Source of the DNA: Clostridia bacterium
Lineage (GTDB): Bacteria; Bacillota; Clostridia; Oscillospirales; CAG-272
Length of the DNA: 58,374 nt
Reading direction: 5' to 3'
NCBI GenBank assembly: GCA_017398585.1
Contig: JAFQFS010000049.1
Span: 1-58,374, forward strand
This document shows, in pieces, positions 9,332-16,879 of the stretch. The first letter of the stretch is position 1. Each line of letters starts with the position of its first letter. The notes under the pieces were generated by a model. That model searched no databases and was not told the origin of the DNA. It saw only the letters and a program-made list of their open reading frames with translations. Made by a program: the position numbers and the translations under genes.

Positions 9332-10048
9332 ATGAAAAAAGATGCTGTAATTTTTGACAAAGACGGTACTCTGATCGATTTTGACTCGATCTGGGTTCCC
9401 GTATCGTTAAAAGCACTCGAAAATATTCTTGCGGAACTTCACCGCGAAGACATTCCCGTCAGTGAATTTCTGACGGCGTTCGGCGTTCACGACGGCGTTA
9501 CGGACATCAACGGCGTATTATGCAAGGGAACCTATGCCCAGATGGGACAGATTGTCCATGAAATTCTGGGAAAACACGGCTGTTCCGTTCCCTGTGAAGA
9601 CGTTGTGAAGCTCGTCGTGGACTGCTACAACAAAAACGCGGACGCCGGCGAGGTAAAGCCGACGTCACCGGATCTCGTGGATGCGCTGAAAGAACTCAAA
9701 AAGCAGAACGTAAAAATTGCCATTGTGACCACCGACAACGAGACGATCACGCGCAAATGTCTCCGTGATCTCGGAATCGAAGAACTGTTCGACCGGATCT
9801 ACACGGACGACGGCGTGATGCCCGCAAAGCCGGATCCGGCCTGTGCGTACGATTTCTGCCGTCTTGCCGGCGTCGAAAAAGACCGGCTCGTTATGGTCGG
9901 CGACACACTCACCGATATGCGTTTTGCAAAAAATGCCGGAATCATGGCGGTCGGCGTTGCAAAAAACGCCCGCAACAAGGAAGTACTCTCTCCGTATGCA
10001 GATGTTGTGATCGACCGGGCGGCGGCAATTCTGGACGTACTGAAATAA
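9332..10048 (+). CDS. HAD superfamily phosphatase (phosphoglycolate phosphatase-like)
   Basis: 238 residues from the ATG at 9332, which has AGGAGG seven bases upstream; an in-frame ATG at 9296 overlaps the preceding gene and lacks such a site. HAD motif I is D-K-D-G-T-L-I-D-F-D (nucleophile Asp9, general acid Asp11). Motif II is V-T-T-D-N, motif III the K in A-K-P-D-P, and motif IV G-D-T-L-T-D. A helical cap lies between motifs I and II (C1 type). It probably dephosphorylates a sugar phosphate made by the pathway of this operon. Confidence 0.85.
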   Translation: MKKDAVIFDKDGTLIDFDSIWVPVSLKALENILAELHREDIPVSEFLTAFGVHDGVTDINGVLCKGTYAQMGQIVHEILGKHGCSVPCEDVVKLVVDCYNKNADAGEVKPTSPDLVDALKELKKQNVKIAIVTTDNETITRKCLRDLGIEELFDRIYTDDGVMPAKPDPACAYDFCRLAGVEKDRLVMVGDTLTDMRFAKNAGIMAVGVAKNARNKEVLSPYADVVIDRAAAILDVLK

Positions 10049-10054
10049 CAGCCG

Positions 10055-11017
10055 ATGTTTACGGGAATTTTTGCGGGGATCACCTGGGCACTGGAAACCG
10101 TCATTCTGGGAATTGCCCTCGGAATGTCCCCCTTCGTCTCAACACAGGAAGCGATAGTTCTCGCACCGTTTGTCAGCACGTTTCTGCACGATCTTTTTTC
10201 CGCTCTGTTCATGTTCGTATATAACATAGTGAGAGGAAACCTCCGTTCCCTTTCCGGCGTGTTCCGGAATGCGAATCTCAAGTGGCTGATTCTTGCTTCC
10301 GCCATCGGAGGTCCCGTGGGAATGTCGGGCTACGTCCTTGCGGTCAATCATATGGGATCCGCCGTCGGAGCCGTCGCAAGCGCAGTATATCCCGCCGTCG
10401 GTACCGTTCTGGCATGTATTTTTCTCAAGGAGAAGGTACGGTGGTACCAATGGATTTTTCTGACCTTCACACTGTTCGGCGTTTACGGTCTGAGTTACTC
10501 CCCGAATCTTGTCGTAGGAAATTTCTGGCTCGGACTGCTCGGTGCGTTCCTGTGTGCGTTCGGATGGGGGATCGAAGCCGTCATCCTTGCGAAATGCTTC
10601 CGGAATGCCGAAATCAAAGACGAATCCGCCCTGCTGATCCGCCAGTCGGTTTCCGCGCTGATCCATGGCCTGCTTCTGATGCCGCTGCTCGGAGGCTGGA
10701 ACTTCACCGCCGGACTGCTCGCAGGCGGAAACGGGAGACTGTTCGCGGTAATCGCACTTGCCTCCTTCTTTGCGTCGGTTTCCTACCTTTTTTATTACAA
10801 AACAATTGCGAAACTGGGTGCCGCGAAAGCGATGGCTCTCAACATTACCTACACCGCCTGGGCGATCGCCTTTACGGTGCTGATTTCGCGGGATGTCAGC
10901 ATTCTTGATCCGCTGACCCTGCTCTGCGCCGCCGTAGTGGTCGTATGCGGAATTTTTGCCGCTGCGGATCTGCGGGAATTCTTTGCCGCACGCAGTACCC
11001 GTTCTTCCATAAAATGA
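10055..11017 (+). CDS. EamA/DMT family membrane transporter
   Basis: 320 residues with about ten hydrophobic segments and an internal duplication of two five-helix halves. A conserved L-K-E-K-V-R-W-Y-Q-W stretch closes the first half, as in EamA permeases. The start lies six bases after the HAD stop and has no strong ribosome binding site of its own, so translation is likely coupled. It is the last gene of the operon that began at 3956 and is followed by a terminator. EamA members export or import small metabolites; the substrate is unknown. Confidence 0.85.
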   Translation: MFTGIFAGITWALETVILGIALGMSPFVSTQEAIVLAPFVSTFLHDLFSALFMFVYNIVRGNLRSLSGVFRNANLKWLILASAIGGPVGMSGYVLAVNHMGSAVGAVASAVYPAVGTVLACIFLKEKVRWYQWIFLTFTLFGVYGLSYSPNLVVGNFWLGLLGAFLCAFGWGIEAVILAKCFRNAEIKDESALLIRQSVSALIHGLLLMPLLGGWNFTAGLLAGGNGRLFAVIALASFFASVSYLFYYKTIAKLGAAKAMALNITYTAWAIAFTVLISRDVSILDPLTLLCAAVVVVCGIFAAADLREFFAARSTRSSIK

Positions 11018-11022
11018 AAATT

Positions 11023-11063
11023 GCACGGGCATACGTGAACTTCACGAAAGCCTGTGCTTTTTT
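11023..11063 (+). terminator. Intrinsic terminator of the GH106-like operon
   Basis: Nested hairpin: outer arms GCACGGGC/GCCTGTGC and inner arms CGTGAA/TTCACG, followed by six T. Confidence 0.85.
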
Positions 11064-11196
11064 ATGGTCCTATGGTCCGTATCATCCGAGGCATCGGAAC
11101 GGTTCTGACGTAAGCGTCACACCTTACGCCATGAAAGCCGTTATTTCCCGCAGCGGCAGATTTATGGTATTCTGCGAAATGCACAAGAGAAAACGC

Positions 11197-11226
11197 TTGT
11201 AATTGCAGGTATATTCATGATATAAT
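11197..11226 (+). promoter_or_regulatory. Promoter in front of the truncated cupin
   Basis: TTGTAA (11197-11202), an 18-base spacer and TATAAT (11221-11226), 33 bases before the ATG at 11260. Confidence 0.55.
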
Positions 11227-11259
11227 AAATCAACAACAGAATTCGCGGAGGAATAACCG

Positions 11260-11403
11260 ATGTTTGTGTTTGTCGACGGCGAAGAAATCCCCGTGGAACC
11301 CGGTGACGTGGTGCGTATCCCGTCCAATGCCCTTCACACCGTCATCAACCGGCAGGACGAAGAACTGCTCTGGGCGGCTCTCTGGTGGCCGGAAGCAATA
11401 TAA
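11260..11403 (+). pseudogene. Truncated cupin, paralogue of the full-length cupin at 19437
   Basis: 47 codons with a good ribosome binding site (CGGAGGAAT). Apart from its first residue and three internal or terminal changes (S-N for A-D, D for N, I for K) the product equals the last 46 residues of the 111-residue cupin at 19437-19772, including V-E-P-G-D-V-V-R-I-P and the terminal L-W-W-P-E-A. The first cupin motif with the metal-binding H-x-H is missing, so it cannot bind metal in the usual way. It keeps its own promoter. It may be a deletion remnant or a small expressed half-cupin. Confidence 0.75.
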
Positions 11404-11408
11404 AAACG

Positions 11409-11468
11409 TAAGTTCGACGGTGAGAAATTTTTTTATCAAAAAAGTTTTCTCCGAGAACCCCATCGAAT
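11409..11468. repeat. Dispersed hairpin repeat, copy 1
   Basis: GTAAGTTCGACGGTGAGAAA, a T7 run, a few bases, an A6 run, then GTTTTCTCC and GAACCCCATCGAA. The outer TTCGA/TCGAA and inner GAGAAA-T/A-TTTCTC arms form a long imperfect hairpin. It is related to the repeats at 56709 and 58284. Confidence 0.6.
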
Positions 11469-11544
11469 TCATGTTACTGTAATAAAACAGCAGGTACGAA
11501 ACAAATAATCCCCTCAACCATATCAAATCCGTTCGGAGGCAGTC

Positions 11545-13404
11545 ATGAAACATTTCACAACAGATGAACTTTGCGCCAGTTTCCTTCTCGACGGGAAAAA
11601 GATCTATATCACCCCGGGCACGCACACCTATGCCGGAGGTCTTGAAGTGACCCTGGAACACAGCAAGGCCGCAGACAATGCCGATTATCTGAAGATCCAT
11701 CTGAAAAACACGGGAGATGCGAACACCGCGCGGATCCGGAACGTCAGAACCCTGGATCTGGAGGTGACAACCGCGGAAGTGCCGCTCTATCATTCCCTAG
11801 ACGGCGACGACTGCGGCGCGGTCAGCTTCATGCCGCGTGATTTCGAAGTCACGGGTGACTATCACGAAGAACCGTGCGGCGGACGTTCTTCCGATCTGAC
11901 GGGATTTCCGTACTTTGACCTGACATGGGGGACGGATTCCGCCGTGTTTGCCATCGGCTGGACCGGTCAGTGGTCCAAGGACATCCTGAAAACCGACGAC
12001 GGATTCCGGGTACAGATCGGTCTGGTCCACTCCGACTTTTATCTGAAACCCGGCGAGAGTGTTTCCGGCGCATCGGTTCTGATCGTGACCGGTACGGGGA
12101 CGACCGCGGCACGTCAGAATTTCCGCCGCATCATGCGCGAACATTATTCCCCGCGTACCCGTCTGGGCGACGCCATGTACCTTCCTACCGCCATCCAGTG
12201 CTTTGACCGTTATTACGCCGGTGCCGGAAATGTCCGCACCGACGAAGGATGGGCAACCGAAGCGGGACAGTATGAAATGGTCGACTGTGCAAAGAAAACC
12301 GGCTATATCGATACATTGTGGATCGACGCTGCCTGGTTCAAAGGCGGATTTCTGCGCGGCGGTGTCGGGAATCTCGGATACGATGCCGGTTTTCCGCGGG
12401 GACTGCGTCCCGTCGCCGACTACGCTCACGCGAACGATATGAAATTTGTCGTGTGGTTCGAGCCCGAAAGAGCTACTCCGGGAACCGATCTTTCTCATCA
12501 TGAAGACAAACTGCTTCTGCAGCAGGACAGCGGAAAAACCGGGATCATGATGGTAAATCTTGCCGATGACAATGTCCGTGCGTTCGTCAGGGATTACCTG
12601 ATCGGAATGATCCGCGACAACGCCATCGATGTATACCGTCAGGATTTCAACTTCCGTCCGCTTGCCTTCTGGACGGAAAACGACGAAGACGGGCGCGACG
12701 GCATCACCGAAATGAAGTACATCGCGGGACTTTACGATCTGTGGGATTCCCTTCTCGCCGAATTCCCGCATCTGCTGATCGACAACTGCGCCAGCGGCGG
12801 ACGTCGGCTGGATCTCGAAACGTCCCGCCGTTCCGTCACGCTGTGGAAGAGCGACACGGGGTGCTTCCCCGAAAATGCGGAACGTCAGCAGCTCACTTCC
12901 ACATGGAGCCAGAATCAGGGGCTCGGTCTGTACGAATATCTCCCGTATCTGTCCTGTGCGGTCTGGGAATACGATGCGTACACGGTCCGTTCCACCGCGA
13001 CACAGGGACTTGCGTGCAACTTTGATGTATTGAATCCCGCATTTGACTTTGCCGGAGCTGAGAAAATGCTTGCCGAAGTGAACGAAATGAAGGAATACTG
13101 GGACGGGGACTTCTTCCCGCTGACAAAAGCGGCGGCAGACGAATCGGTCTGGTGTGCGTTCCAGCTCTCCCTCGGAGAGCGCGGTGCAGCCTATGTCTTC
13201 CGCAGATCACAGGCGGAAGAAAAGACGTTCACGCTCAGGCTCCGTGCGGTCGACGAAAACCTTATCTATCGCGTCCGGTTCTCTGACGAAGAATTGCATG
13301 TAACCGAAGCCGAACACACGGGAGCCGAGCTTGCAGCCGGAATTGATGTAACAATTCCGCAGAAACGCGGCAGTCTGCTTGTGCGGTACGAAGTCAAAGC
13401 ATAA
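11545..13404 (+). CDS. GH36 alpha-galactosidase
   Basis: 619 residues, CGGAGG upstream. The family features are W-I-D-A-A-W-F in strand 1-2, F-V-V-W-F-E-P-E-R, the nucleophile motif Y-R-Q-D-F-N (Asp367) and the acid/base segment D-N-C-A-S-G-G-R-R-L-D (Asp423). The N-terminal 200 residues form the beta-sandwich domain, shorter than in the 720-residue Lactobacillus type. There is no signal peptide, so it hydrolyses imported raffinose- or melibiose-type galactosides in the cytoplasm. It stands alone between a hairpin repeat and a terminator. I see no obvious promoter apart from a T-rich region. Confidence 0.9.
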   Translation: MKHFTTDELCASFLLDGKKIYITPGTHTYAGGLEVTLEHSKAADNADYLKIHLKNTGDANTARIRNVRTLDLEVTTAEVPLYHSLDGDDCGAVSFMPRDFEVTGDYHEEPCGGRSSDLTGFPYFDLTWGTDSAVFAIGWTGQWSKDILKTDDGFRVQIGLVHSDFYLKPGESVSGASVLIVTGTGTTAARQNFRRIMREHYSPRTRLGDAMYLPTAIQCFDRYYAGAGNVRTDEGWATEAGQYEMVDCAKKTGYIDTLWIDAAWFKGGFLRGGVGNLGYDAGFPRGLRPVADYAHANDMKFVVWFEPERATPGTDLSHHEDKLLLQQDSGKTGIMMVNLADDNVRAFVRDYLIGMIRDNAIDVYRQDFNFRPLAFWTENDEDGRDGITEMKYIAGLYDLWDSLLAEFPHLLIDNCASGGRRLDLETSRRSVTLWKSDTGCFPENAERQQLTSTWSQNQGLGLYEYLPYLSCAVWEYDAYTVRSTATQGLACNFDVLNPAFDFAGAEKMLAEVNEMKEYWDGDFFPLTKAAADESVWCAFQLSLGERGAAYVFRRSQAEEKTFTLRLRAVDENLIYRVRFSDEELHVTEAEHTGAELAAGIDVTIPQKRGSLLVRYEVKA

Positions 13405-13432
13405 CGAACACCATTTAATTAACAAAACTATA

Positions 13433-13469
13433 AAATCCCTTCTGAATGTGCAGCATTCAGAAGGGATTT
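13433..13469. terminator. Bidirectional terminator between the GH36 gene and cutC
   Basis: The 16-base arms AAATCCCTTCTGAATG and CATTCAGAAGGGATTT are perfect complements with a short loop, between two convergent genes. Confidence 0.9.
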
Positions 13470-13479
13470 CTTTCTATAA

Positions 13480-14232
13480 TTATTTTTCGTTCAATGCTGC
13501 CCGTGCGGCACGAACTGCCTGAAGATCTGTCTGCGGAATATGCCATTCATCCAGACCGGGCAGCCCCATCGGGACCCCCTCTCGCCGGAAGATCATTCCG
13601 CTTTCAACATCTGTCTTTCCGCTCATATGGAACGCACATGCCTGTGGGTACCGGGCAAGGAAAGCGGCAATGACGGAGGCGTTGACACCACAGCCGATGA
13701 GCACTTCCGGACCTCCCCTGCTGTCCCGGAGTTCCAGCAGTCTGCCGATGGTTTCAATCCCGGAAAGACAGCTGCCGGCGGCACCGCTGGTCAGTACCGT
13801 GTCAAATCCTGCTTCCCCTGCACTCCGATAGGTTTCCAGCGGATCGCCGGAAACGTCGATGCAGCGGTGAAGAGTCAGTCCGGTCCCTTCTGCGGCATTC
13901 AGAAGAGGTTCCATTGCACGGACGTCCAGATTCCCGTCGGCATCCAGACAGCCGATCACAAAACCGTCCGCACCATGTTCCCGAAGATTTTCAATCTGTG
14001 CAGCCATCAGCTGAATCTCCTCTCCGGTATACAGAAAATCCCCTGCCCGCGGACGGATCAGACAGCGGATATTGACAGTACTTTCCTGCCGGATCTGCCG
14101 CAGAAGCTCCGCATAAGGTGTCAGTCCGCCGACGGCCAGCGCACTGCACAATTCCAGACGATCCGCACCGCCGGCAATAGCAGCCCGTGCGGAAGGCAGA
14201 GAATCCACGGTGATCTCCAGAATCCTTGTCAT
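13480..14232 (-). CDS. cutC: CutC family protein (copper homeostasis family TIM barrel)
   Basis: 250 residues starting at the ATG at 14232-14230, with GGAGCG upstream on the minus strand. It has the CutC pattern: A-G-G-A-D-R-L-E-L-C-S-A-L-x-x-G-G-L-T-P near the start, I-R-P-R-x-G-D-F-x-Y, V-I-G-C-L-D-x-D-G, and L-T-S-G in the C-terminal half. The name comes from E. coli copper tolerance, but the true activity is disputed. It is convergent with the GH36 gene and divergent from the aldo/keto reductase. Confidence 0.9.
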   Translation of the reverse strand: MTRILEITVDSLPSARAAIAGGADRLELCSALAVGGLTPYAELLRQIRQESTVNIRCLIRPRAGDFLYTGEEIQLMAAQIENLREHGADGFVIGCLDADGNLDVRAMEPLLNAAEGTGLTLHRCIDVSGDPLETYRSAGEAGFDTVLTSGAAGSCLSGIETIGRLLELRDSRGGPEVLIGCGVNASVIAAFLARYPQACAFHMSGKTDVESGMIFRREGVPMGLPGLDEWHIPQTDLQAVRAARAALNEK

Positions 14233-14443
14233 GTTTCTATCGCTCCTTCTCGTTTTGATTTGATCTTCGATTCTGTTATCATTATACCGCCGAAAGCTCC
14301 GGTTTGCAACAGAAAAAAATAGTTCTTTATCCCCAAACAAATGTCCGGGACAGAAAAAGTGTATCATATTTTCCGCCGTCTCTTGAAATTATGCCGGAAT
14401 ACAGGTATAATTTTACTGTATTATTCTGATGGAGGCTGACAAA

Positions 14444-15424
14444 ATGAAAACTGTTCAAATCCCCCGCGTTCCCTTTGCCGTATCAAAAATCTGTCTGGGC
14501 TGCGCTCCGCACGGAACCAGTGTCCCGAAACCGCTCGCCCATGAGATCCTCGATTATTACTACGACAAAGGAGGATTTTTCTTCAACACCGCCCACGAAT
14601 ACGGTGACGGACTTTCCGAACAATGCCTCGGTGAATGGGTCCGTTCCCGCAGTTTGCGTGACAAAGTGATCATTACCACCAAGGGCGGCGAAGACGGCAA
14701 GGTACCCGGTACCCTTACCCTGCATCGGGAAGATCTGATTCAGGACATGGACGAATCCCTTTCGCGGCTCGGTCTGGATTATGTGGATTTCTTTATGCTC
14801 CATGTGGATGACCCGACCGTTGACATCTCTGAAATTCTGGATACGCTCGAAGATCTCCGAAAAGCCGGAAAAATGCGGTATTACGGCTGTTCCAACTGGT
14901 CGGTCGAACGTCAGCGCGCCGCTTCGGATTATGCGAAGGCTCACGGTTCTCCGGGATTTGTGATCGACGAAATCGAATTCAATCTTGCGCGCAACAACCG
15001 CACCAACCGCGGCATATGCAAATGGCTCGACGAAGATTTCATTGCCCTTCACGAAGAAGACGGTGTCTGTGTGGGCGGATATTCCGCAATGGCGTCCGGC
15101 ATTTTTTCGCAGTATGCGCTCACAGAGAATTTCGATCATCTGGTAACCTGGAGAGCTTCTCTGTTTGACAATCCGTACAACCGTGAAATGTCAGTGCGGA
15201 TCAAAAAGCTGAGCAATGAAACCGGCTGGACGGCGGCACAGATTCAGCTTGCCTGGCTGATGAATCACCCGTATCGTTTCCCGTCGTTCTCCATCATCGG
15301 TGCAATGGAGATCGCTCATCTTGAGGATTCGCTGGGTGCCTGTGATCTTCGTCTCACTCCGGATATGATGGACTATCTCCTTCCGGATTACAGAGAATTC
15401 CCCGAAGGACAGCGGATCGAGTGA
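14444..15424 (+). CDS. Aldo/keto reductase
   Basis: 326 residues. The start at 14444 has GGAGG eight bases upstream; an ATG at 14429 precedes that site. NADPH-dependent oxidoreductase barrel: F-F-N-T-A-H-E-Y-G-D-G-L-S-E with the catalytic Asp and Tyr, then K-V-I-I-T-T-K-G-G with the catalytic Lys, L-G-L-D-Y-V-D-F-F-M-L-H, Y-Y-G-C-S-N-W-S and a C-terminal S-I-I-G-A cofactor segment. Such enzymes reduce sugar aldehydes or ketones. It is monocistronic and ends in a strong terminator. Confidence 0.9.
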   Translation: MKTVQIPRVPFAVSKICLGCAPHGTSVPKPLAHEILDYYYDKGGFFFNTAHEYGDGLSEQCLGEWVRSRSLRDKVIITTKGGEDGKVPGTLTLHREDLIQDMDESLSRLGLDYVDFFMLHVDDPTVDISEILDTLEDLRKAGKMRYYGCSNWSVERQRAASDYAKAHGSPGFVIDEIEFNLARNNRTNRGICKWLDEDFIALHEEDGVCVGGYSAMASGIFSQYALTENFDHLVTWRASLFDNPYNREMSVRIKKLSNETGWTAAQIQLAWLMNHPYRFPSFSIIGAMEIAHLEDSLGACDLRLTPDMMDYLLPDYREFPEGQRIE

Positions 15425-15495
15425 TCCTGCCCATCGGAAGAGGGAATGATCAGAAATTTCAGCTTGCCGAATTCCCTGATCATCGCTTTCCTTTC

Positions 15496-15540
15496 AAAAG
15501 AAGCATGGGAGACCTTCTGCGTGTCTCCCATGCTTCTTTT
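15496..15540. terminator. Bidirectional terminator between aldo/keto reductase and phage cassette
   Basis: 18-base perfect arms (15496-15513 and 15523-15540; core GAAGCATGGGAGAC) with A tract before and T tract after, between convergent transcription units. Confidence 0.9.
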
Positions 15541-15547
15541 CCTTGAT

Positions 15548-15763
15548 TCAAGGATTGCTGCCGTTCTTTTCCCGTGCCGCGTCCACGGACGCTTCGCCGA
15601 AGATGTAGCTCACGACCGACACCACCGAGCCGACGACACCCACAATCTGTGCGTACTCGTTCTCCTCGATCCCGAACGCCGCCGCGAGTCCTACGACCAC
15701 GCCGACTACCGCCGCCCACAGCTTACGGCTCGTCAGTTTCTGCTTCCAGTTCACCTGATTCAT
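15548..15763 (-). CDS. Phage holin-like membrane protein
   Basis: 71 residues. The start at 15763 lies nine bases after AGGAGG; a second in-frame ATG at 15769 is only three bases from it. The sequence Q-V-N-W-K-Q-K-L-T-S-R-K-L-W at the N-terminus, followed by two hydrophobic segments and a charged tail, is that of small phage holins (LC3-like). It is last in a minus-strand cassette and overlaps the gene upstream by 41 bases. Holins form pores that let the endolysin reach the wall. Confidence 0.75.
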   Translation of the reverse strand: MNQVNWKQKLTSRKLWAAVVGVVVGLAAAFGIEENEYAQIVGVVGSVVSVVSYIFGEASVDAAREKNGSNP

Positions 15764-15980
15764 GTTCATGTTCCTCCTTCGCCCTTCTCTTTTGTTCCTC
15801 TTTCGCTTCTGCGACCTTGATCGCGCCGCCGACGAGCAGCTCGACCGCTCCGACGCCCGTAACCGCGGCATACGCTCCCGTGTAGTCGTATCCGGTCAAC
15901 GCCTGCATCATGACCACGAACGGCAGATACACCGCAATGTACACAAGCACCATCGTCAGCAGCTTCTTCAGCCACCTCAT
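15723..15980 (-). CDS. Small phage membrane protein, second holin-like
   Basis: 85 residues with two predicted membrane segments (about 5-27 and 36-56) and a very charged Lys/Glu-rich tail. The ATG overlaps the stop of the endolysin gene as ATGA, so translation is coupled. Small two-span proteins next to a holin often act as a holin partner or antiholin; that role is inferred from position only. Confidence 0.6.
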   Translation of the reverse strand: MRWLKKLLTMVLVYIAVYLPFVVMMQALTGYDYTGAYAAVTGVGAVELLVGGAIKVAEAKEEQKRRAKEEHEHESGELEAETDEP

Positions 15981-16507
15981 GCTTTGCCAAGCTTCATGTA
16001 CAGATCGGCGGCATACTTGTATTTATCGAGATAGGTCATCGTATCCTTCGACAGCCCGAACTTCTTCTGCACCTCCGCACGCCAGTCCGTCCCGTATGTA
16101 CCTGCCTTGTTCGGGATACCGAGGAACGGCGCGGGATTGATGCTCACGCCGTTTTCGCGCACCTCGAAGTGACAGTGGCTCCCGAAACTGTATCCGGTGT
16201 TCCCCTCAATCCCGAGGTGATCCCCGACCTTCACCTGCTGCCCGGCCTTCACCAGCCGCTTGCTCAGGTGGCAGTAGTAATACCGCCGTCCGTCCACGCC
16301 GTCCACGCGGACGTAGTTGCCCCACTCCCACGTGCGGTCGGATTTGTCGAGGATCATTGTCGACGCCGCCACCGTGCCGGAGACCACCGCACACACATGC
16401 TTGTCTCCGAGACCGACCACGTCAATCCCCTTGTGATCGCCCGGCTGCCCGTTCAGCACGCGCCGCCCGAACGGCGACGTCACCTTGAATTTTCCGTTGT
16501 AGATCAT
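15977..16507 (-). CDS. M23 family endolysin (metallopeptidase)
   Basis: 176 residues. The LytM/M23 zinc site is complete: H25-x3-D29 in H-K-G-I-D, and H111-x-H113 in H-C-H-F-E-V, with H80 in Y-Y-C-H-L-S as the further catalytic histidine. The last 45 residues are a short extra region of unknown use, perhaps wall binding. It has no signal peptide, as expected for a holin-dependent endolysin. It cuts peptide bridges in peptidoglycan. It overlaps the neighbours on both sides by a few bases. Confidence 0.85.
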   Translation of the reverse strand: MIYNGKFKVTSPFGRRVLNGQPGDHKGIDVVGLGDKHVCAVVSGTVAASTMILDKSDRTWEWGNYVRVDGVDGRRYYYCHLSKRLVKAGQQVKVGDHLGIEGNTGYSFGSHCHFEVRENGVSINPAPFLGIPNKAGTYGTDWRAEVQKKFGLSKDTMTYLDKYKYAADLYMKLGKA

Positions 16508-16767
16508 ACGTGCCCCTCCTTGTGATAGATCCGTACCGTTTCCTCCAGAGCCGTCACCCGCTCCGCGAGGTCAATGTACCGCTTGTCCGACTGCTCCATC
16601 TTTTTCTTCATGTCGTCAACGCCGGATTTGATGTACCCGATCTCCGTCAGCATCACGCCGTACTCCTGTCCCGACGTCTTCGCCGCCGTCATGCGTCCGA
16701 CGAAAAACGTCGCGATGGACAGCAGTACGCCGATAATCGAGATCAGCACCGCAATGTCAACCGTCAT
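16504..16767 (-). CDS. Phage membrane-anchored coiled-coil protein (haemolysin XhlA-like position)
   Basis: 87 residues: one hydrophobic N-terminal segment (about 5-25) and a heptad-rich stretch (about 40-80, with M-K-K-K-M-E-Q-S-D and L-A-E-R-V-T-A-L-E-E). Proteins of this size stand just before endolysin genes in many Gram-positive phages. XhlA itself has its membrane segment at the C-terminus, so the match is by size and place, not by order of parts. The ATG overlaps the 40-codon gene upstream. Confidence 0.6.
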   Translation of the reverse strand: MTVDIAVLISIIGVLLSIATFFVGRMTAAKTSGQEYGVMLTEIGYIKSGVDDMKKKMEQSDKRYIDLAERVTALEETVRIYHKEGHV

Positions 16768-16879
16768 TTCCGCTCAGCTCCTTCCGCCACCGTACCGCCG
16801 CCGCACGCAGCGGCTCCGGCACGTCCTCCGGCGAAATCTGCGAAAACAGCAGCCGCCATGCCCAGATTAATTCGATCAT
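16757..16879 (-). CDS. 40-residue phage protein
   Basis: A short frame starting with M-I-E-L-I-W-A-W-R-L-L-F and ending S-G-N-D-G. Its ATG overlaps the stop of the tail gene as ATGA, and its end overlaps the next ATG by 11 bases. This tight packing, with no gap on either side, is the main evidence that it is real. Short proteins in this place are common in Gram-positive siphophages. Function unknown. Confidence 0.55.
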   Translation of the reverse strand: MIELIWAWRLLFSQISPEDVPEPLRAAAVRWRKELSGNDG

